Numbered from the stretch's first letter, positions 8,844 through 19,430 are shown. The stretch is 64,000 nucleotides of DNA from Gracilinema caldarium (GCF_029265695.1 NZ_JAJUHW010000001.1:160449-224448), one strand, 5' to 3'. Made by a program: numbers and translations. The notes: a model not told the origin generated them from the sequence alone.

Positions 8844-9134
8844 ATGCTGTCCCGAGAAGACTTTATTTTTACTATTGGTTATGATGGGCCTGCAGCAATA
8901 GTCGACGGGCAGGCTAAACGAAAATTTGCCTCTTTAAGCACCAAGGAGTTAGCGGAAAAGGGTCTTTTTAGAGCCGCTTATAGCTCCGCCATCTATTCTA
9001 AGGATCCTGCAGAACTGGATCTCGTGATTGCTACATACAATGCAGCTGCCCATACTAACTATGACCGTAGTTTTCCCTTTGATAGGCTTTTTGGTGTTTT
9101 TCCAGTGGAAGTAAACAAGGTCGTTGTACTTTAA
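8844..9134 (+). CDS. Small conserved-looking protein of unknown function
   Basis: 96 residues from the ATG at 8844, which has AGGAG upstream; a longer frame starting at 8796 would begin inside the terminator hairpin and is rejected. No signal peptide, membrane segment or named motif. It is a soluble mixed alpha/beta sequence beginning MLSREDFIFTIGYDGPAAIV. It stands between the oxygen-defence cassette and the Sec genes, and its own promoter must overlap the preceding terminator. The function is not inferable. Confidence 0.7.
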   Translation: MLSREDFIFTIGYDGPAAIVDGQAKRKFASLSTKELAEKGLFRAAYSSAIYSKDPAELDLVIATYNAAAHTNYDRSFPFDRLFGVFPVEVNKVVVL

Positions 9135-9152
9135 TATTGTACGTCTTGTGCC

Positions 9153-9181
9153 TTGACCGAGGCAATTCCCTATGGTATTTT
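9153..9181 (+). promoter_or_regulatory. Probable promoter of yajC-secD-secF
   Basis: TTGACC (9153-9158), 17-nt spacer, TATTTT (9176-9181), about 30 nt upstream of the yajC start. Confidence 0.5.
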
Positions 9182-9213
9182 ACGGAGAAGTCTCTCAATA
9201 AGGAAGTAATTCT

Positions 9214-9588
9214 ATGAATACATTTGTTTTCCCGCTCCTGATGGGAGCCCCCGACCAAGCAGCTGGTGCTGGTACCACCGCGTCCCTTATATCAACCTTT
9301 GTACCCTTTGGACTGGTGATCCTTATTTTTTATTTTCTGATCATCCGTCCCCAGAACAAAAAGCAGAAAGAAACCGAAAAAATGCTTGCCTCCCTTAAAA
9401 AAGGTGACAAGATTGTGACCATCGGCGGTATTCACGGTGTTATTCAATCCGTTAAGGAAGGAACCGTGGTTGTAAAGGTTGATGATTCAACAAAGATCGA
9501 ATTCAGCAGAAGCGCTATTGCTTCCGTTGTAGAGAGTGCCAAAACAGATAAGGCAGCAACAGAAGCGGTTGCAGAAGAAACTAAATAA
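9214..9588 (+). CDS. yajC: Sec translocon accessory protein YajC
   Basis: 124 residues. Single-pass membrane protein associated with SecDF. One transmembrane helix (about 22-44) is followed by the family hallmark FLIIRPQNKKQKE and then a small cytoplasmic beta-domain (KKGDKIVTIGGIHGVI). It is followed by secD and secF in the order found in many bacteria. SD AAGGAAG upstream. Confidence 0.95.
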   Translation: MNTFVFPLLMGAPDQAAGAGTTASLISTFVPFGLVILIFYFLIIRPQNKKQKETEKMLASLKKGDKIVTIGGIHGVIQSVKEGTVVVKVDDSTKIEFSRSAIASVVESAKTDKAATEAVAEETK

Positions 9589-9620
9589 TTTTAACTCTAA
9601 CAGAACATTGGAGCAACGGC

Positions 9621-11342
9621 ATGAGTAAACGGTATCGGTTCTTCATCATCCTTGCCACGGTCGCGATTGCATTTGCATTCCTTTACCCGACCCTGCGCTG
9701 GTATTTTATGGTACCCAAAGAGGATCAGACCCTCGCCTTGGGTTCCCGTGAACAGATTAAGTCCTATGCGAACAGAAAAGCACAGGCAGATATAAAGGAA
9801 TTAAAGGAATTAGCCAAAACAGGAGGAGCAGTTCCTGAACGGCTTGGGTTCCTCATAAAGACTGCAAAGGAAAACTACAGGCTTGCAAAGCTTCCTGTTC
9901 CCAGCAAGTGGGATGCAAAGGCTGTTTTGGCGGCTTTTGCGGGAGAAAAAGAAGCTCTTGATGCAATTGAATCCAGATACCGGGATGAAATCCTTGCTCT
10001 TAAAGACCTGCACCAAAGTGCGGTACAGCTCGGTCTGGATTTGTCCGGCGGTATGAGTGTGGTTATTCAGGCAAACCTGGATTCCCTTAAGGAACGCCTT
10101 GGCCGGGACCTGACAGATGCTGACAAAGAAGATGCTCTGAACCGTGCTCTCGAAGTATTAAACAGCCGTATTGATAAATTCGGCCTTACCGAGCCGGTTA
10201 TACGGCGTCAGGGGAATGACCAAATTTATGTTGAAATTCCTGGCGCTGCAGACCCCGAGCGAATCAACTCAATTATTATGGGTAAGGGCCGCTTAGCTTT
10301 CCATATCGTGGATGATGAGGCTACTACCGCGTTCCGGACATATTATCGCGAGCATCCCAGCAACACCTTTGATGGAGAAGGGAACCTGCTTAATCCGGCG
10401 GTTATACCCGCGGACACCGTGGTACGCGGCTACTATAACAAGGATAAGTACGGTCTTGATACGTTTGTAGATTATATTGTCATTAAGAAAGATGTGGGAC
10501 TGGATGGAAACCACATTAAGAACGCCTTGGTAGATAAGGACCAGATTACCGGGAGACCTGAAGTTACCTTCCTGCTCGATACTGAAGGGGGAGATATTTT
10601 CTATAAACTTACTTCCGCTAACGTAGGGAAATCCCTCGCTATCGTTCTCGATGACAAGGTAAAAAGTTACGCCAGAATTCAGGAACCAATCCGTGACTCG
10701 GTACGGCTGACAGGTTTTGGAACCGACGAAGCTAACAATATTGCCCTTATTCTGCGTACCGCTGCGCTGCCGGTTGATCTGGAAGTTGTAAATCAGCAGG
10801 CAATCGGAGCTTCTCTTGGAGAAGATACTATACGACAAGGTCTTAATGCTCTTCTTGGTGGTATCGCCGCGGTTATGATTTTCATGCTCCTTTACTACAA
10901 AGGCGCAGGGGTCAATGCCATGATTGCCCAGACCCTGAACCTGTTCTTGATGTTCAGTGTCCTTTCTGCATTTAACCTTACTTTGACATTACCGAGTATT
11001 GCGGGCTTTATTCTAACCATCGGTATGGCAGTCGACGCCAACGTTATTGTCTTTGAACGTATAAAAGAAGAATTGAGACTTGGAAAGGGTAGAAAGGCAG
11101 CGGTCGATGCAGGCTTTGACAAGGCTTTCTGGGCTATTATGGACTCTAATATTACAACCTTTATTGCTGCTTTGTTCCTCTCTCAACTTGGAACTGGACC
11201 CATACAGGGCTTTGCAGTCAGCTTAGCAATCGGTGTTATTTCGTCAGTATTTACAGCCCTCTTTGTCTCACGGCTTATCTTTGATTTTGGTACCGATGTC
11301 CTGAAACAAAAATCGGTCTCCATCAGCTGGAGGATTAAATAA
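9621..11342 (+). CDS. secD: Protein translocase subunit SecD
   Basis: 573 residues. RND-family partner of SecF that uses the ion gradient to pull exported proteins out of the SecYEG channel. An N-terminal membrane helix (about 5-25) is followed by a large periplasmic region containing the conserved LGLDLSGGMSV motif and a P1-type fold, then five C-terminal membrane helices (about 410-560) with the motif VDANVIVFERIKEE. There is a Lys-rich insertion of about 60 residues between the first helix and the LDLSGG motif. The stop codon is directly followed by the secF start. Confidence 0.97.
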   Translation: MSKRYRFFIILATVAIAFAFLYPTLRWYFMVPKEDQTLALGSREQIKSYANRKAQADIKELKELAKTGGAVPERLGFLIKTAKENYRLAKLPVPSKWDAKAVLAAFAGEKEALDAIESRYRDEILALKDLHQSAVQLGLDLSGGMSVVIQANLDSLKERLGRDLTDADKEDALNRALEVLNSRIDKFGLTEPVIRRQGNDQIYVEIPGAADPERINSIIMGKGRLAFHIVDDEATTAFRTYYREHPSNTFDGEGNLLNPAVIPADTVVRGYYNKDKYGLDTFVDYIVIKKDVGLDGNHIKNALVDKDQITGRPEVTFLLDTEGGDIFYKLTSANVGKSLAIVLDDKVKSYARIQEPIRDSVRLTGFGTDEANNIALILRTAALPVDLEVVNQQAIGASLGEDTIRQGLNALLGGIAAVMIFMLLYYKGAGVNAMIAQTLNLFLMFSVLSAFNLTLTLPSIAGFILTIGMAVDANVIVFERIKEELRLGKGRKAAVDAGFDKAFWAIMDSNITTFIAALFLSQLGTGPIQGFAVSLAIGVISSVFTALFVSRLIFDFGTDVLKQKSVSISWRIK

Positions 11343-12578
11343 ATGAAAAGCATTATTCAGTTTTCAAAGGTGTTTCTCCCCGCTGTTATCATTTCCCTCG
11401 TGCTGATTGTTTCGGGAATCGTAGGGTATGTTGTATATGGCGGTTTTAATCTTGGTGTCGATTTTCAGGCTGGCTTGATCCAGGAAATACAATTTGCGCC
11501 CACCGCATTGCAATTAACCTATACCGGCAAGGGAATTGCGGGGATTTCCATGGATAAAAATAAGCTGGAAATCGTTATTTCTGGCTCGGATGTAGAAAAA
11601 AAGACCTACTCCTTTCCGTACGCTACATATCAAAATCTTGGAGCGATGGTTGACGCTATGGCCAGTATAGAAGGCCTATCGGTCAAACTCTTAGTGAGCA
11701 GGGATGTCTCTTCTGCTGCCTTAGTGCAAAGCGCTCAGGGGAATCCTCGTCTTGGATCAGCCGCCTATGGTGTTCACTATTTAGATCCTCAATCTGGTGC
11801 TGTAAACATTGCTGATGTAAGAAAGGCCCTTACATCCCTTGGGTCCGTATCTGTACAAAATCTCGGACAGCCAAAGGACAGAAAATTCCTTATCCGTATT
11901 GAAGATAAGGGCAAGGAAGCTGACTTTGCAAAACTTACTGCAGAACGGATAAACACTGCGTTGCAGAATGCCTTTGGCGAAGGCCAGATCGCTATCTCCA
12001 GAACTGACTATGTGGGTGCCCGTTTTTCAAAGCATCTGACTGAACAGGCAGGTATGCTCTTGGTTTTAACTCTACTGCTCATTTTGGTCTATGTCTCATT
12101 CAGATTTAAATTTCACTATGCCGCCGGTGCAGTGCTTGCAATACTTCATGACGGCCTTATTATGGTAGCCTTTATTGTATGGCTCAGGATGGAATTTAAC
12201 ACCACTACTATTGCTGCCATTTTAACTATTCTCGGTTATTCTATTAACGATACGATCGTCATATTTGACCGAATCCGGGAAACCCTTAAATTGTATCCTA
12301 ACAGCAGTTTTGAAGAAAACTTAAACAGAGCGATTACTGAAACGCTTGCGCGAACATTTATAACTACCATTACAACCATGTTTGCTGTGTTTGCTCTGTT
12401 CTTCTTTACCACTGGAACAATGAAAGACTTTTCTCTTGCACTGCTCATCGGTATGACAAGCGGTGTATATTCTACAATTTTTATTGCATCCGCTTTTGTG
12501 CTGTTCTGGGAGAAAAAAGTACAAAAGAATGCTGTCAAAGCTGCAGATGCGGCAAGCACGGGTCTAAAAAAGGCATAG
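11343..12578 (+). CDS. secF: Protein translocase subunit SecF
   Basis: 411 residues. N-terminal membrane helix (about 10-32), the family motif GGFNLGVDFQAG at about 35-46, a periplasmic domain longer than usual, and five C-terminal membrane helices from about residue 235, including SINDTIVIFDRIRE, the SecF counterpart of the SecD VIVFERI motif. It begins directly after the secD stop (TAA then ATG), so translation is coupled. Last gene of the yajC-secDF unit, followed by a strong hairpin and T-run. Confidence 0.97.
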   Translation: MKSIIQFSKVFLPAVIISLVLIVSGIVGYVVYGGFNLGVDFQAGLIQEIQFAPTALQLTYTGKGIAGISMDKNKLEIVISGSDVEKKTYSFPYATYQNLGAMVDAMASIEGLSVKLLVSRDVSSAALVQSAQGNPRLGSAAYGVHYLDPQSGAVNIADVRKALTSLGSVSVQNLGQPKDRKFLIRIEDKGKEADFAKLTAERINTALQNAFGEGQIAISRTDYVGARFSKHLTEQAGMLLVLTLLLILVYVSFRFKFHYAAGAVLAILHDGLIMVAFIVWLRMEFNTTTIAAILTILGYSINDTIVIFDRIRETLKLYPNSSFEENLNRAITETLARTFITTITTMFAVFALFFFTTGTMKDFSLALLIGMTSGVYSTIFIASAFVLFWEKKVQKNAVKAADAASTGLKKA

Positions 12579-12603
12579 TTTTTAATACTGTTAGACCTGG
12601 TAG

Positions 12604-12648
12604 GGTTGCCTGAAAAGTTAAATAACTTTTTAGGCAACCTCTTTTTTT
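12604..12648 (+). terminator. Terminator or attenuator between secF and ispH
   Basis: A 17-bp stem (12604-12620 with 12623-12639, one G-T pair, 2-nt loop) followed by seven T at 12642-12648. The SD of ispH (AGGA) starts at the next base, so no promoter fits between this terminator and ispH. Confidence 0.85.
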
Positions 12649-12656
12649 AGGAAAGC

Positions 12657-13526
12657 ATGATGAAACTGATACGAGCTTCCGTTTGTGGTTATTGTATGGG
12701 GGTTGAACGGGCAATAAAAAAAACGTTTCAGGAAGCTGTTTCTCATCCTGAAAAGAAAATAGTAACTCTTGGGCCCCTTATTCATAATCCAAATACACTA
12801 GCCAAGCTTGAACAAAGGGGTGTCTATTCTATTGAGACTCCCAATGAAATTGCTGATCCTCACAATACAATTGTTATCATTAGAGCACATGGTGTTCCCC
12901 CAAAGTTAGAAAAAGAGATTTTGCAAACCGGTGCTTCAATCGTAGATGCGACCTGCCCAAAAGTGCATATGAGTCAAAAAATGGCCCAGGACTATGAGAA
13001 AGCAGGTTATCGAATAATCATAGCAGGCGAAAAAAATCATAGTGAAATTATTGGTATCTTAGGGTATGCTACCTCGGCTATGGTTGTTCTCGATATCGAT
13101 GAAGCCTTAGAAATTGCGCATCGTATAAAAGAAACCGATGGCAGCCCTACGAAGGTTGTACTTCTCGCACAAACTACCTATTCAGAGTCAAAATTTGCCG
13201 AGATGGTTTCGGCTCTTAAGGAGATTTTGCCGAATCTTGAGGTAGCACACACTATTTGCAAAGCCACAAGGGAACGGCAGGAATCTTTGTATAATCTCTG
13301 TAAATTAGTAGACGCTGTTTTGGTAATCGGCGGTAAAAAATCAGCCAATACCCAGCGGCTCAAAGCCATTGCAGAAGAGCAGGGACTCCCTGTTTGGCTT
13401 ATAGAAGATGAACGGGATCTGCCCGAAGCAATATACCAATTTGATACGGTTGGCTTAACCGCTGGAGCTTCTACCCCAAAAGAACTCATAGACCGAATTG
13501 AATCGATTCTCAGCAATTCTCAATAA
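12657..13526 (+). CDS. ispH: 4-hydroxy-3-methylbut-2-enyl diphosphate reductase IspH
   Basis: 289 residues. Last enzyme of the MEP isoprenoid pathway, reducing HMBPP to IPP and DMAPP with a [4Fe-4S] cluster. The three cluster cysteines are Cys13 (GYCMGVERAI), Cys100 (DATCPKVH) and Cys201 (TICKATRERQ), matching E. coli Cys12, Cys96 and Cys197. The substrate-binding histidines in LIHNP and RAHGVP and the Glu in NHSEIIG are present. Two ATGs are in tandem (12657, 12660); the second is better spaced from AGGAAAG. The terminator immediately upstream implies regulated read-through or a promoter inside secF. Confidence 0.96.
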   Translation: MMKLIRASVCGYCMGVERAIKKTFQEAVSHPEKKIVTLGPLIHNPNTLAKLEQRGVYSIETPNEIADPHNTIVIIRAHGVPPKLEKEILQTGASIVDATCPKVHMSQKMAQDYEKAGYRIIIAGEKNHSEIIGILGYATSAMVVLDIDEALEIAHRIKETDGSPTKVVLLAQTTYSESKFAEMVSALKEILPNLEVAHTICKATRERQESLYNLCKLVDAVLVIGGKKSANTQRLKAIAEEQGLPVWLIEDERDLPEAIYQFDTVGLTAGASTPKELIDRIESILSNSQ

Positions 13527-13540
13527 AACATACAGTGATG

Positions 13541-13569
13541 TTGCATAGATCCTGCTCTTTCATTACTAT
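13541..13569 (+). promoter_or_regulatory. Probable promoter of valS
   Basis: TTGCAT (13541-13546), 17-nt spacer, TACTAT (13564-13569). About 44 nt of leader before valS; no T-box elements were recognised. Confidence 0.5.
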
Positions 13570-13619
13570 AGGGTGTGGTTTTAACTACAACATAATGCAT
13601 TGCACGCAAGGAGTAGGCC

Positions 13620-16280
13620 ATGGAAGCCGTTGAAATGGATAAAGCCTATGATCCAAAAAGTTTCGAGGACCGTATTTACGATCAATGGAAAACATCTAGT
13701 AGTTTTCAGCCCAAACCGGTAAAGGGAAAAAGACCCTTTGTCGTAGTAATACCACCCCCCAATGTCACCGGTGTCCTCCACATGGGCCATGGTCTTAATA
13801 ATTCGTTGCAGGATATCATTGTGCGTTTTCATCGCATGCGAGGGGAGCCAACCCTCTGGGTGCCCGGTACTGATCATGCGGGAATTGCAACGCAGAATGT
13901 GGTAGAAAAGCGCTTAAAAAAGGAAGGTAAATCCCGGCATGATTTAGGTCGAGATGCCTTTGTTGCAGAAACCTGGAAGGTAAAGAAAGAACATCACGAA
14001 ATCATTAGCCGCCAGCTCGCAAAGATAGGGGCCAGTGTGGACTGGTCCCGAGAACGCTTTACCCTCGACGAAGGCCTCTCTCAGGCTGTACGGGAAGTCT
14101 TCGTTACCCTCTATGAACGGGGCCTTTTGTATAAGGGAAACTATTTGGTTAACTGGTGCCCATCCTGCGGAACTGCCCTTTCTGATGACGAAGTTGAACA
14201 TGAAGATGTAGAAGGCGCCCTCTATCATATACGCTACCCGGTTGCAGGGACAAATGGCTCTGAATATGTAGAACTCGCAACAACACGGCCCGAGACCTTA
14301 CTGGGAGATACGGCTGTCGCGGTCCACCCTGAGGATGAGCGCTATCGGCACCTGGTGGGCAAAATGGTAGAGCTGCCTCTTACGGGACGCACAATTCCAG
14401 TTGTTGCCGATAGCTATGTAGATAAGGCCTTCGGTACGGGGGTAGTTAAAATTACACCCGCCCATGATCCCAATGACTGGGAAGTGGCCAAGCGGCACAA
14501 CCTTCCGCTCATCAACATACTTACCCCTACTGGAAGACTTAACGATGCAGTCCCCGCTCGGTATCAGGGCAAGTCGGCTCAAGAAGCACGGGCGTTTGTT
14601 TTGGAGGATTTGAAAGCTGCGGGGCTCTTTGTGAAAGAAGAAAAAATAAGTCATGCGGTAGGTCATTGTTATCGCTGCCATACGGTCATAGAACCCTATC
14701 TTTCAGAACAGTGGTTTGTAAAAATGAAACCATTGGCGGACAAGGCTTTGGCGGCATGGAAACGGGGTGAGATTCAGTTTTTCCCCCAAAAATGGGAACA
14801 TACCTATGAACATTGGCTCAGCAATATCCGGGACTGGTGTATCAGCCGACAGCTCTGGTGGGGCCACCGGATTCCAGCCTGGTACTGCAAGCATTGCGGA
14901 AAGACTGTTGTTGCCCGGGAAGAGCCCCTTGAATGTCCCTATTGCAAGTCCATCGAACTTGAACAGGATCCGGATGTGCTGGATACCTGGTTTTCGAGCT
15001 GGCTTTGGCCTTTCAGTACTCTGGGCTGGCCTAAGGATACGGCGGACCTGCGCAATTATTACCCCACCACAACATTAGTCACCGCCTACGATATTATCTT
15101 TTTCTGGGTTGCCCGTATGATTATGGCTGGCCTTGAATTTACCGGCCAGGTTCCGTTCCGGGATATTTATATTCACGGACTGGTCCGGGATAAGCAGGGC
15201 CGAAAAATGTCAAAAAGCCTCGGAAATGGGCTCGACCCTCTTGAATTGGTAGAAGAATATGGTGCTGACGCTCTTAAGTTTACCTTGGCCTTTAACTGCG
15301 CCCAGGGCCAGGATATTTTGATCGACAAGGAATCGTTTAAGCTGGGATCCAAGTTTGCGAACAAAGTCTGGAATGCAAGCCGTTATATTTTAATGAATCT
15401 AAATGGCCGCAACCTTATTGAAAAGCCCGAACTTACCAGCATAGACCGATGGATTTATGCCCGACTGAACAGGGCTGCAAAAGAACTTGCAGCGGCCTTT
15501 ACCACCTACCGTTTTAACGATGCTGCCCAGGCTGCTTACGAATACTTCTGGAATGATTTTTGCGACTGGTATGTAGAAGCAACTAAAATCTCCATGAAAC
15601 AGGGGGATGACAAAGAGAAGGATCGGGCCACTACGGTGCTTTTGGATGTATTGGCTGAATCACTGAGGCTCCTTCATCCCCTCCTTCCCTTTGTGACAGA
15701 AGAGATTTATAGCAAGCTTCCCAACGTTCAGGGGCTGCTAATTACCGCTCCCTATCCTGAATACACAGAAGCCAGACGTGCCGATGATATCGAAGCTCAA
15801 TTTGCAAGCCTTCAGGATCTTATTCGACAGGTCCGGACCCTTCGCAGCGAATGTACGGTACCTCCGGAAAAAAACATCAAACTGCTTGTACGTTTCGATG
15901 CTGTATTCCCTTACCGAGACGCGTTCATTGAGATGCAAGCCCTGATAGCCCTCCTTGCACGGGCTGAGACCATTGAGTTTTGCGAACTTGGAAGCGCCGG
16001 CCAGAGCGCCAAACCGCAGGGGACGATCGGACTTGTCGGGAAGGGTTTTGAAATTTTTGTCTTTATTGCAGATGCGGTCGATCGGAGCCAGCTTTTGGCA
16101 AAATTTAGTAAGGATCTCGAAAAGGATCAGAAATTCCGTTCCGTACTAGAAGCAAAACTTGGCAATGAGAACTTTGTAAACAATGCTCCTGCGGAACTGG
16201 TGAACCAGGAACGGGCCAAACTGGTGGAAGTTCAGGAACGGATTGTAAAACTGGAAACCTATATGCGGGATTTGGCGTAG
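13620..16280 (+). CDS. valS: Valyl-tRNA synthetase
   Basis: 886 residues, class Ia synthetase charging tRNA-Val. ATP-site signatures are HMGH at 54-57 (HIGH motif) and KMSKS near residue 530. Between them lies the CP1 editing domain (TTRPETLLGDTAVAVHP, the Thr-rich editing loop) and zinc-binding-like pairs CPSCG and CKHCG/CPYC. The anticodon-binding domain and the C-terminal coiled-coil arm typical of ValS (LEKDQKF to the end) are complete. SD AAGGAG precedes the ATG. The downstream HD gene starts 8 nt after the stop and may be cotranscribed. Confidence 0.97.
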   Translation: MEAVEMDKAYDPKSFEDRIYDQWKTSSSFQPKPVKGKRPFVVVIPPPNVTGVLHMGHGLNNSLQDIIVRFHRMRGEPTLWVPGTDHAGIATQNVVEKRLKKEGKSRHDLGRDAFVAETWKVKKEHHEIISRQLAKIGASVDWSRERFTLDEGLSQAVREVFVTLYERGLLYKGNYLVNWCPSCGTALSDDEVEHEDVEGALYHIRYPVAGTNGSEYVELATTRPETLLGDTAVAVHPEDERYRHLVGKMVELPLTGRTIPVVADSYVDKAFGTGVVKITPAHDPNDWEVAKRHNLPLINILTPTGRLNDAVPARYQGKSAQEARAFVLEDLKAAGLFVKEEKISHAVGHCYRCHTVIEPYLSEQWFVKMKPLADKALAAWKRGEIQFFPQKWEHTYEHWLSNIRDWCISRQLWWGHRIPAWYCKHCGKTVVAREEPLECPYCKSIELEQDPDVLDTWFSSWLWPFSTLGWPKDTADLRNYYPTTTLVTAYDIIFFWVARMIMAGLEFTGQVPFRDIYIHGLVRDKQGRKMSKSLGNGLDPLELVEEYGADALKFTLAFNCAQGQDILIDKESFKLGSKFANKVWNASRYILMNLNGRNLIEKPELTSIDRWIYARLNRAAKELAAAFTTYRFNDAAQAAYEYFWNDFCDWYVEATKISMKQGDDKEKDRATTVLLDVLAESLRLLHPLLPFVTEEIYSKLPNVQGLLITAPYPEYTEARRADDIEAQFASLQDLIRQVRTLRSECTVPPEKNIKLLVRFDAVFPYRDAFIEMQALIALLARAETIEFCELGSAGQSAKPQGTIGLVGKGFEIFVFIADAVDRSQLLAKFSKDLEKDQKFRSVLEAKLGNENFVNNAPAELVNQERAKLVEVQERIVKLETYMRDLA

Positions 16281-16288
16281 GGTATGCT

Positions 16289-16840
16289 ATGAACACCGAG
16301 GAAATGCTCAAGCTTAAGGGGATGCATATTGCCCCCTATATTCAGCTTGCCACGAGTCTTATCGGGAAAAACCGCGAGGGCGGTGGTAATATGTTTCGGC
16401 ATCAGATTGATACCATGGCAACCTTAATTGACTATGGCTATATCGATTCGGTGCTCCTCAAAGCCTCGGTGGTCCATGATCTTATCGAAGATGTTCCGGA
16501 TTTTAACAGGAACCAGCTTCTCTCTATAGATTATGACAGTCCTGCGGTGTACAACCTGGTCCTCGAAGTATCCCGTAGGATAGACGAAACAAAGGCTGCC
16601 TTTCTTATTCGGGTGAAAAATCAGGGGTCCTATAATGCCAAGGTGTTAAAGGTGGCCGACCGGATTTCTAACATGATTTCCCTCGGCTTTGTCACCAACG
16701 CTGAATTTATCGCCCGCTATACTGATGAAACTGAACGTTTCATATTTCCCATTGCAGAAGAGGTTAATAAAGATATGCTCACGGAGCTCAAATCTCTTGT
16801 GGTCAGCCGGCGGGCATATCTAAAAAGCTGCAACTTTTAG
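16289..16840 (+). CDS. Small HD-domain protein, probable ppGpp hydrolase (Mesh1/SAH-like)
   Basis: 183 residues. The whole protein matches the hydrolase half of RelA/SpoT: His38 (FRHQ), His63-Asp64 with Glu67-Asp68 (VVHDLIEDVPD) and Asp124 (KVADRISN), the set that binds manganese and attacks the 3'-diphosphate of (p)ppGpp in SpoT (His53, His77, Asp78, Glu81, Asp82, Asp146). There is no synthetase, TGS or ACT domain, so it resembles a stand-alone small alarmone hydrolase. It follows valS by 8 nt, a suggestive link to amino-acid starvation. Another HD phosphohydrolase activity cannot be excluded. Confidence 0.8.
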   Translation: MNTEEMLKLKGMHIAPYIQLATSLIGKNREGGGNMFRHQIDTMATLIDYGYIDSVLLKASVVHDLIEDVPDFNRNQLLSIDYDSPAVYNLVLEVSRRIDETKAAFLIRVKNQGSYNAKVLKVADRISNMISLGFVTNAEFIARYTDETERFIFPIAEEVNKDMLTELKSLVVSRRAYLKSCNF

Positions 16841-16891
16841 CTATTGATTTGCATGCAATAACTAACATTTATTGGAAATTATTTCTGCCGG

Positions 16892-16920
16892 TTGACACTT
16901 TTTTAGTTTTTGCGTACTGT
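16892..16920 (+). promoter_or_regulatory. Promoter of gap
   Basis: Perfect -35 TTGACA (16892-16897), 17-nt spacer, TACTGT (16915-16920). A 10-bp palindrome TTGCATGCAA lies upstream at 16849-16858 and could be an operator. Confidence 0.6.
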
Positions 16921-16930
16921 TTCATTATAA

Positions 16931-18025
<1,095 letters not shown>

Positions 18026-18040
18026 GCAAACTACAAAGCA

Positions 18041-18073
18041 GGCTTTCTGAACCTGACAGTGGCTCGGAAAGCC
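18041..18073 (+). terminator. Hairpin after gap, without T-run
   Basis: Seven-bp stem GGCTTTC/GAAAGCC (18041-18047 with 18067-18073), loop 19 nt, no clear T-run. May be a weak terminator, an mRNA-stabilising end or a processing site. Confidence 0.45.
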
Positions 18074-18122
18074 TCTCATTATTGATTTGCCCTGAATCCG
18101 TACGGCCTACGGTTTCAAGGTA

Positions 18123-18152
18123 GGGCCCCGTCCATTTAGGCCGGGGCTTTTT
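18123..18152 (+). terminator. Terminator-like hairpin before pgk
   Basis: GCCCCG (18125-18130) pairs with CGGGGC (18142-18147) and is followed by five T. It ends 18 nt before the pgk start; the pgk SD (AGGAGG) follows directly. Confidence 0.65.
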
Positions 18153-18170
18153 CATTTCAGGAGGAACCAT

Positions 18171-19430
18171 ATGATTAAGACAGTACGGGATGTAAATCTT
18201 AAGGGAAAACGGGTTGTTATGCGCGTAGACTTTAACGTCCCCATGAAGGATGGTAAAGTTCAGGATGATACCCGCATTGTGGCAGCTATTCCTACCATTA
18301 AGTATGTTTTGGACCAGGGAGCAAAAAGCCTTGTGCTCATGAGCCATTTGGGAGATCCCAAAAAGGATATGAAAAAGGCTAAGGAAAAGGCTGAAAAGGA
18401 TGGTAAACCCTTTGATGAAGCCTCCTATATCGCGGGTAAGCACCGCATGGCACCGGTTGCGGCATATCTTTCCCAAAAGCTCGGCAAGCCGGTTGTTTTT
18501 GCTGGTGAAGACAGCTGTTTTGGCAAAAAGGCCTTTATCGAATCCCAGCCTGATGGATCGATTATCATGCTGGAAAACACCCGTTTCCACAAAGAAGAGA
18601 CCAGTGAAGATGGAGCAGAACGGGATAAGCTTGCAAAGGAACTGGCCACCTATGGTGAGGTCTTCGTAAACGATGCCTTTGGTACCGCCCACCGGGACCA
18701 TGCTTCTACCGCTTCTATTGCTAAATTTGTTCCTGTTTCCGTCGGTGGCTTCCTTATGGAAAAGGAAGTTAATTACCTTGAGCCTATCGTTACTAATCCG
18801 GTAAAGCCCCTGGTGGCTATCATCGGCGGTGCTAAGGTCTCCTCCAAAATTGCCGTTCTTGAAAGCCTCCTTAAGAATGCGTCTGCTCTGGTTATCGGCG
18901 GCGGTATGGCCTATACCTTCTTAAAGGCCCAAGGCTACAAAGTTGGTTCTTCCCTAGTAGAAGATGATCAACTGGATACAGCCAAGAGCATACTTGCTGC
19001 TGCTAAAAATGTTGGGGCCGAGATTGTGCTTCCCGTTGACCATGTCTGTGCGGATAAGTTCGACGCAAATGCAACTCCGGTTGCTGTCGACGGTATCGAT
19101 GTTCCCGATGGTCTCATGGGGCTGGATGTAGGACCCAAGACTTTGACAAAATACAAGGAAGTGCTTGCAAAGGCAAAGACAATCGTCTGGAACGGCCCGG
19201 TCGGTGTATTTGAATTCGATAACTTTGCCAAGGGAACCGGTGAAGTGGCCAAAATGGTTGCAGAAGCTACCGGCCGCGGTGCAATTACTGTTGTAGGCGG
19301 CGGTGATTCAGTGGCAGCGGTGAACAAGTTTGGTCTGGCTGAGAAAATGAGCCACGTATCCACCGGCGGCGGTGCTTCTCTGGAACTCTTGGAAGGCAAG
19401 AAGCTTCCCGGTATCGAAGTTTGCCGTTAA
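18171..19430 (+). CDS. pgk: Phosphoglycerate kinase
   Basis: 419 residues. Transfers phosphate from 1,3-bisphosphoglycerate to ADP. N-terminal substrate-binding motifs RVDFNVPM (about 17-24) and LMSHLGDP, and the C-terminal nucleotide domain with [17 protein letters not shown], and the Gly-rich GGGDSVAAV and [13 protein letters not shown] segments. A Lys-rich insertion of about 25 residues follows SHLGDP, as in several spirochete sequences. It is separated from gap by two hairpins, and tpiA follows after 15 nt. Confidence 0.98.
   Translation: MIKTVRDVNLKGKRVVMRVDFNVPMKDGKVQDDTRIVAAIPTIKYVLDQGAKSLVLMSHLGDPKKDMKKAKEKAEKDGKPFDEASYIAGKHRMAPVAAYLSQKLGKPVVFAGEDSCFGKKAFIESQPDGSIIMLENTRFHKEETSEDGAERDKLAKELATYGEVFVNDAFGTAHRDHASTASIAKFVPVSVGGFLMEKEVNYLEPIVTNPVKPLVAIIGGAKVSSKIAVLESLLKNASALVIGGGMAYTFLKAQGYKVGSSLVEDDQLDTAKSILAAAKNVGAEIVLPVDHVCADKFDANATPVAVDGIDVPDGLMGLDVGPKTLTKYKEVLAKAKTIVWNGPVGVFEFDNFAKGTGEVAKMVAEATGRGAITVVGGGDSVAAVNKFGLAEKMSHVSTGGGASLELLEGKKLPGIEVCR

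Noticed and set aside
13570..13619. T-box riboswitch before valS
   Set aside because: The leader is only about 44 nt and has no T-box sequence or terminator hairpin.
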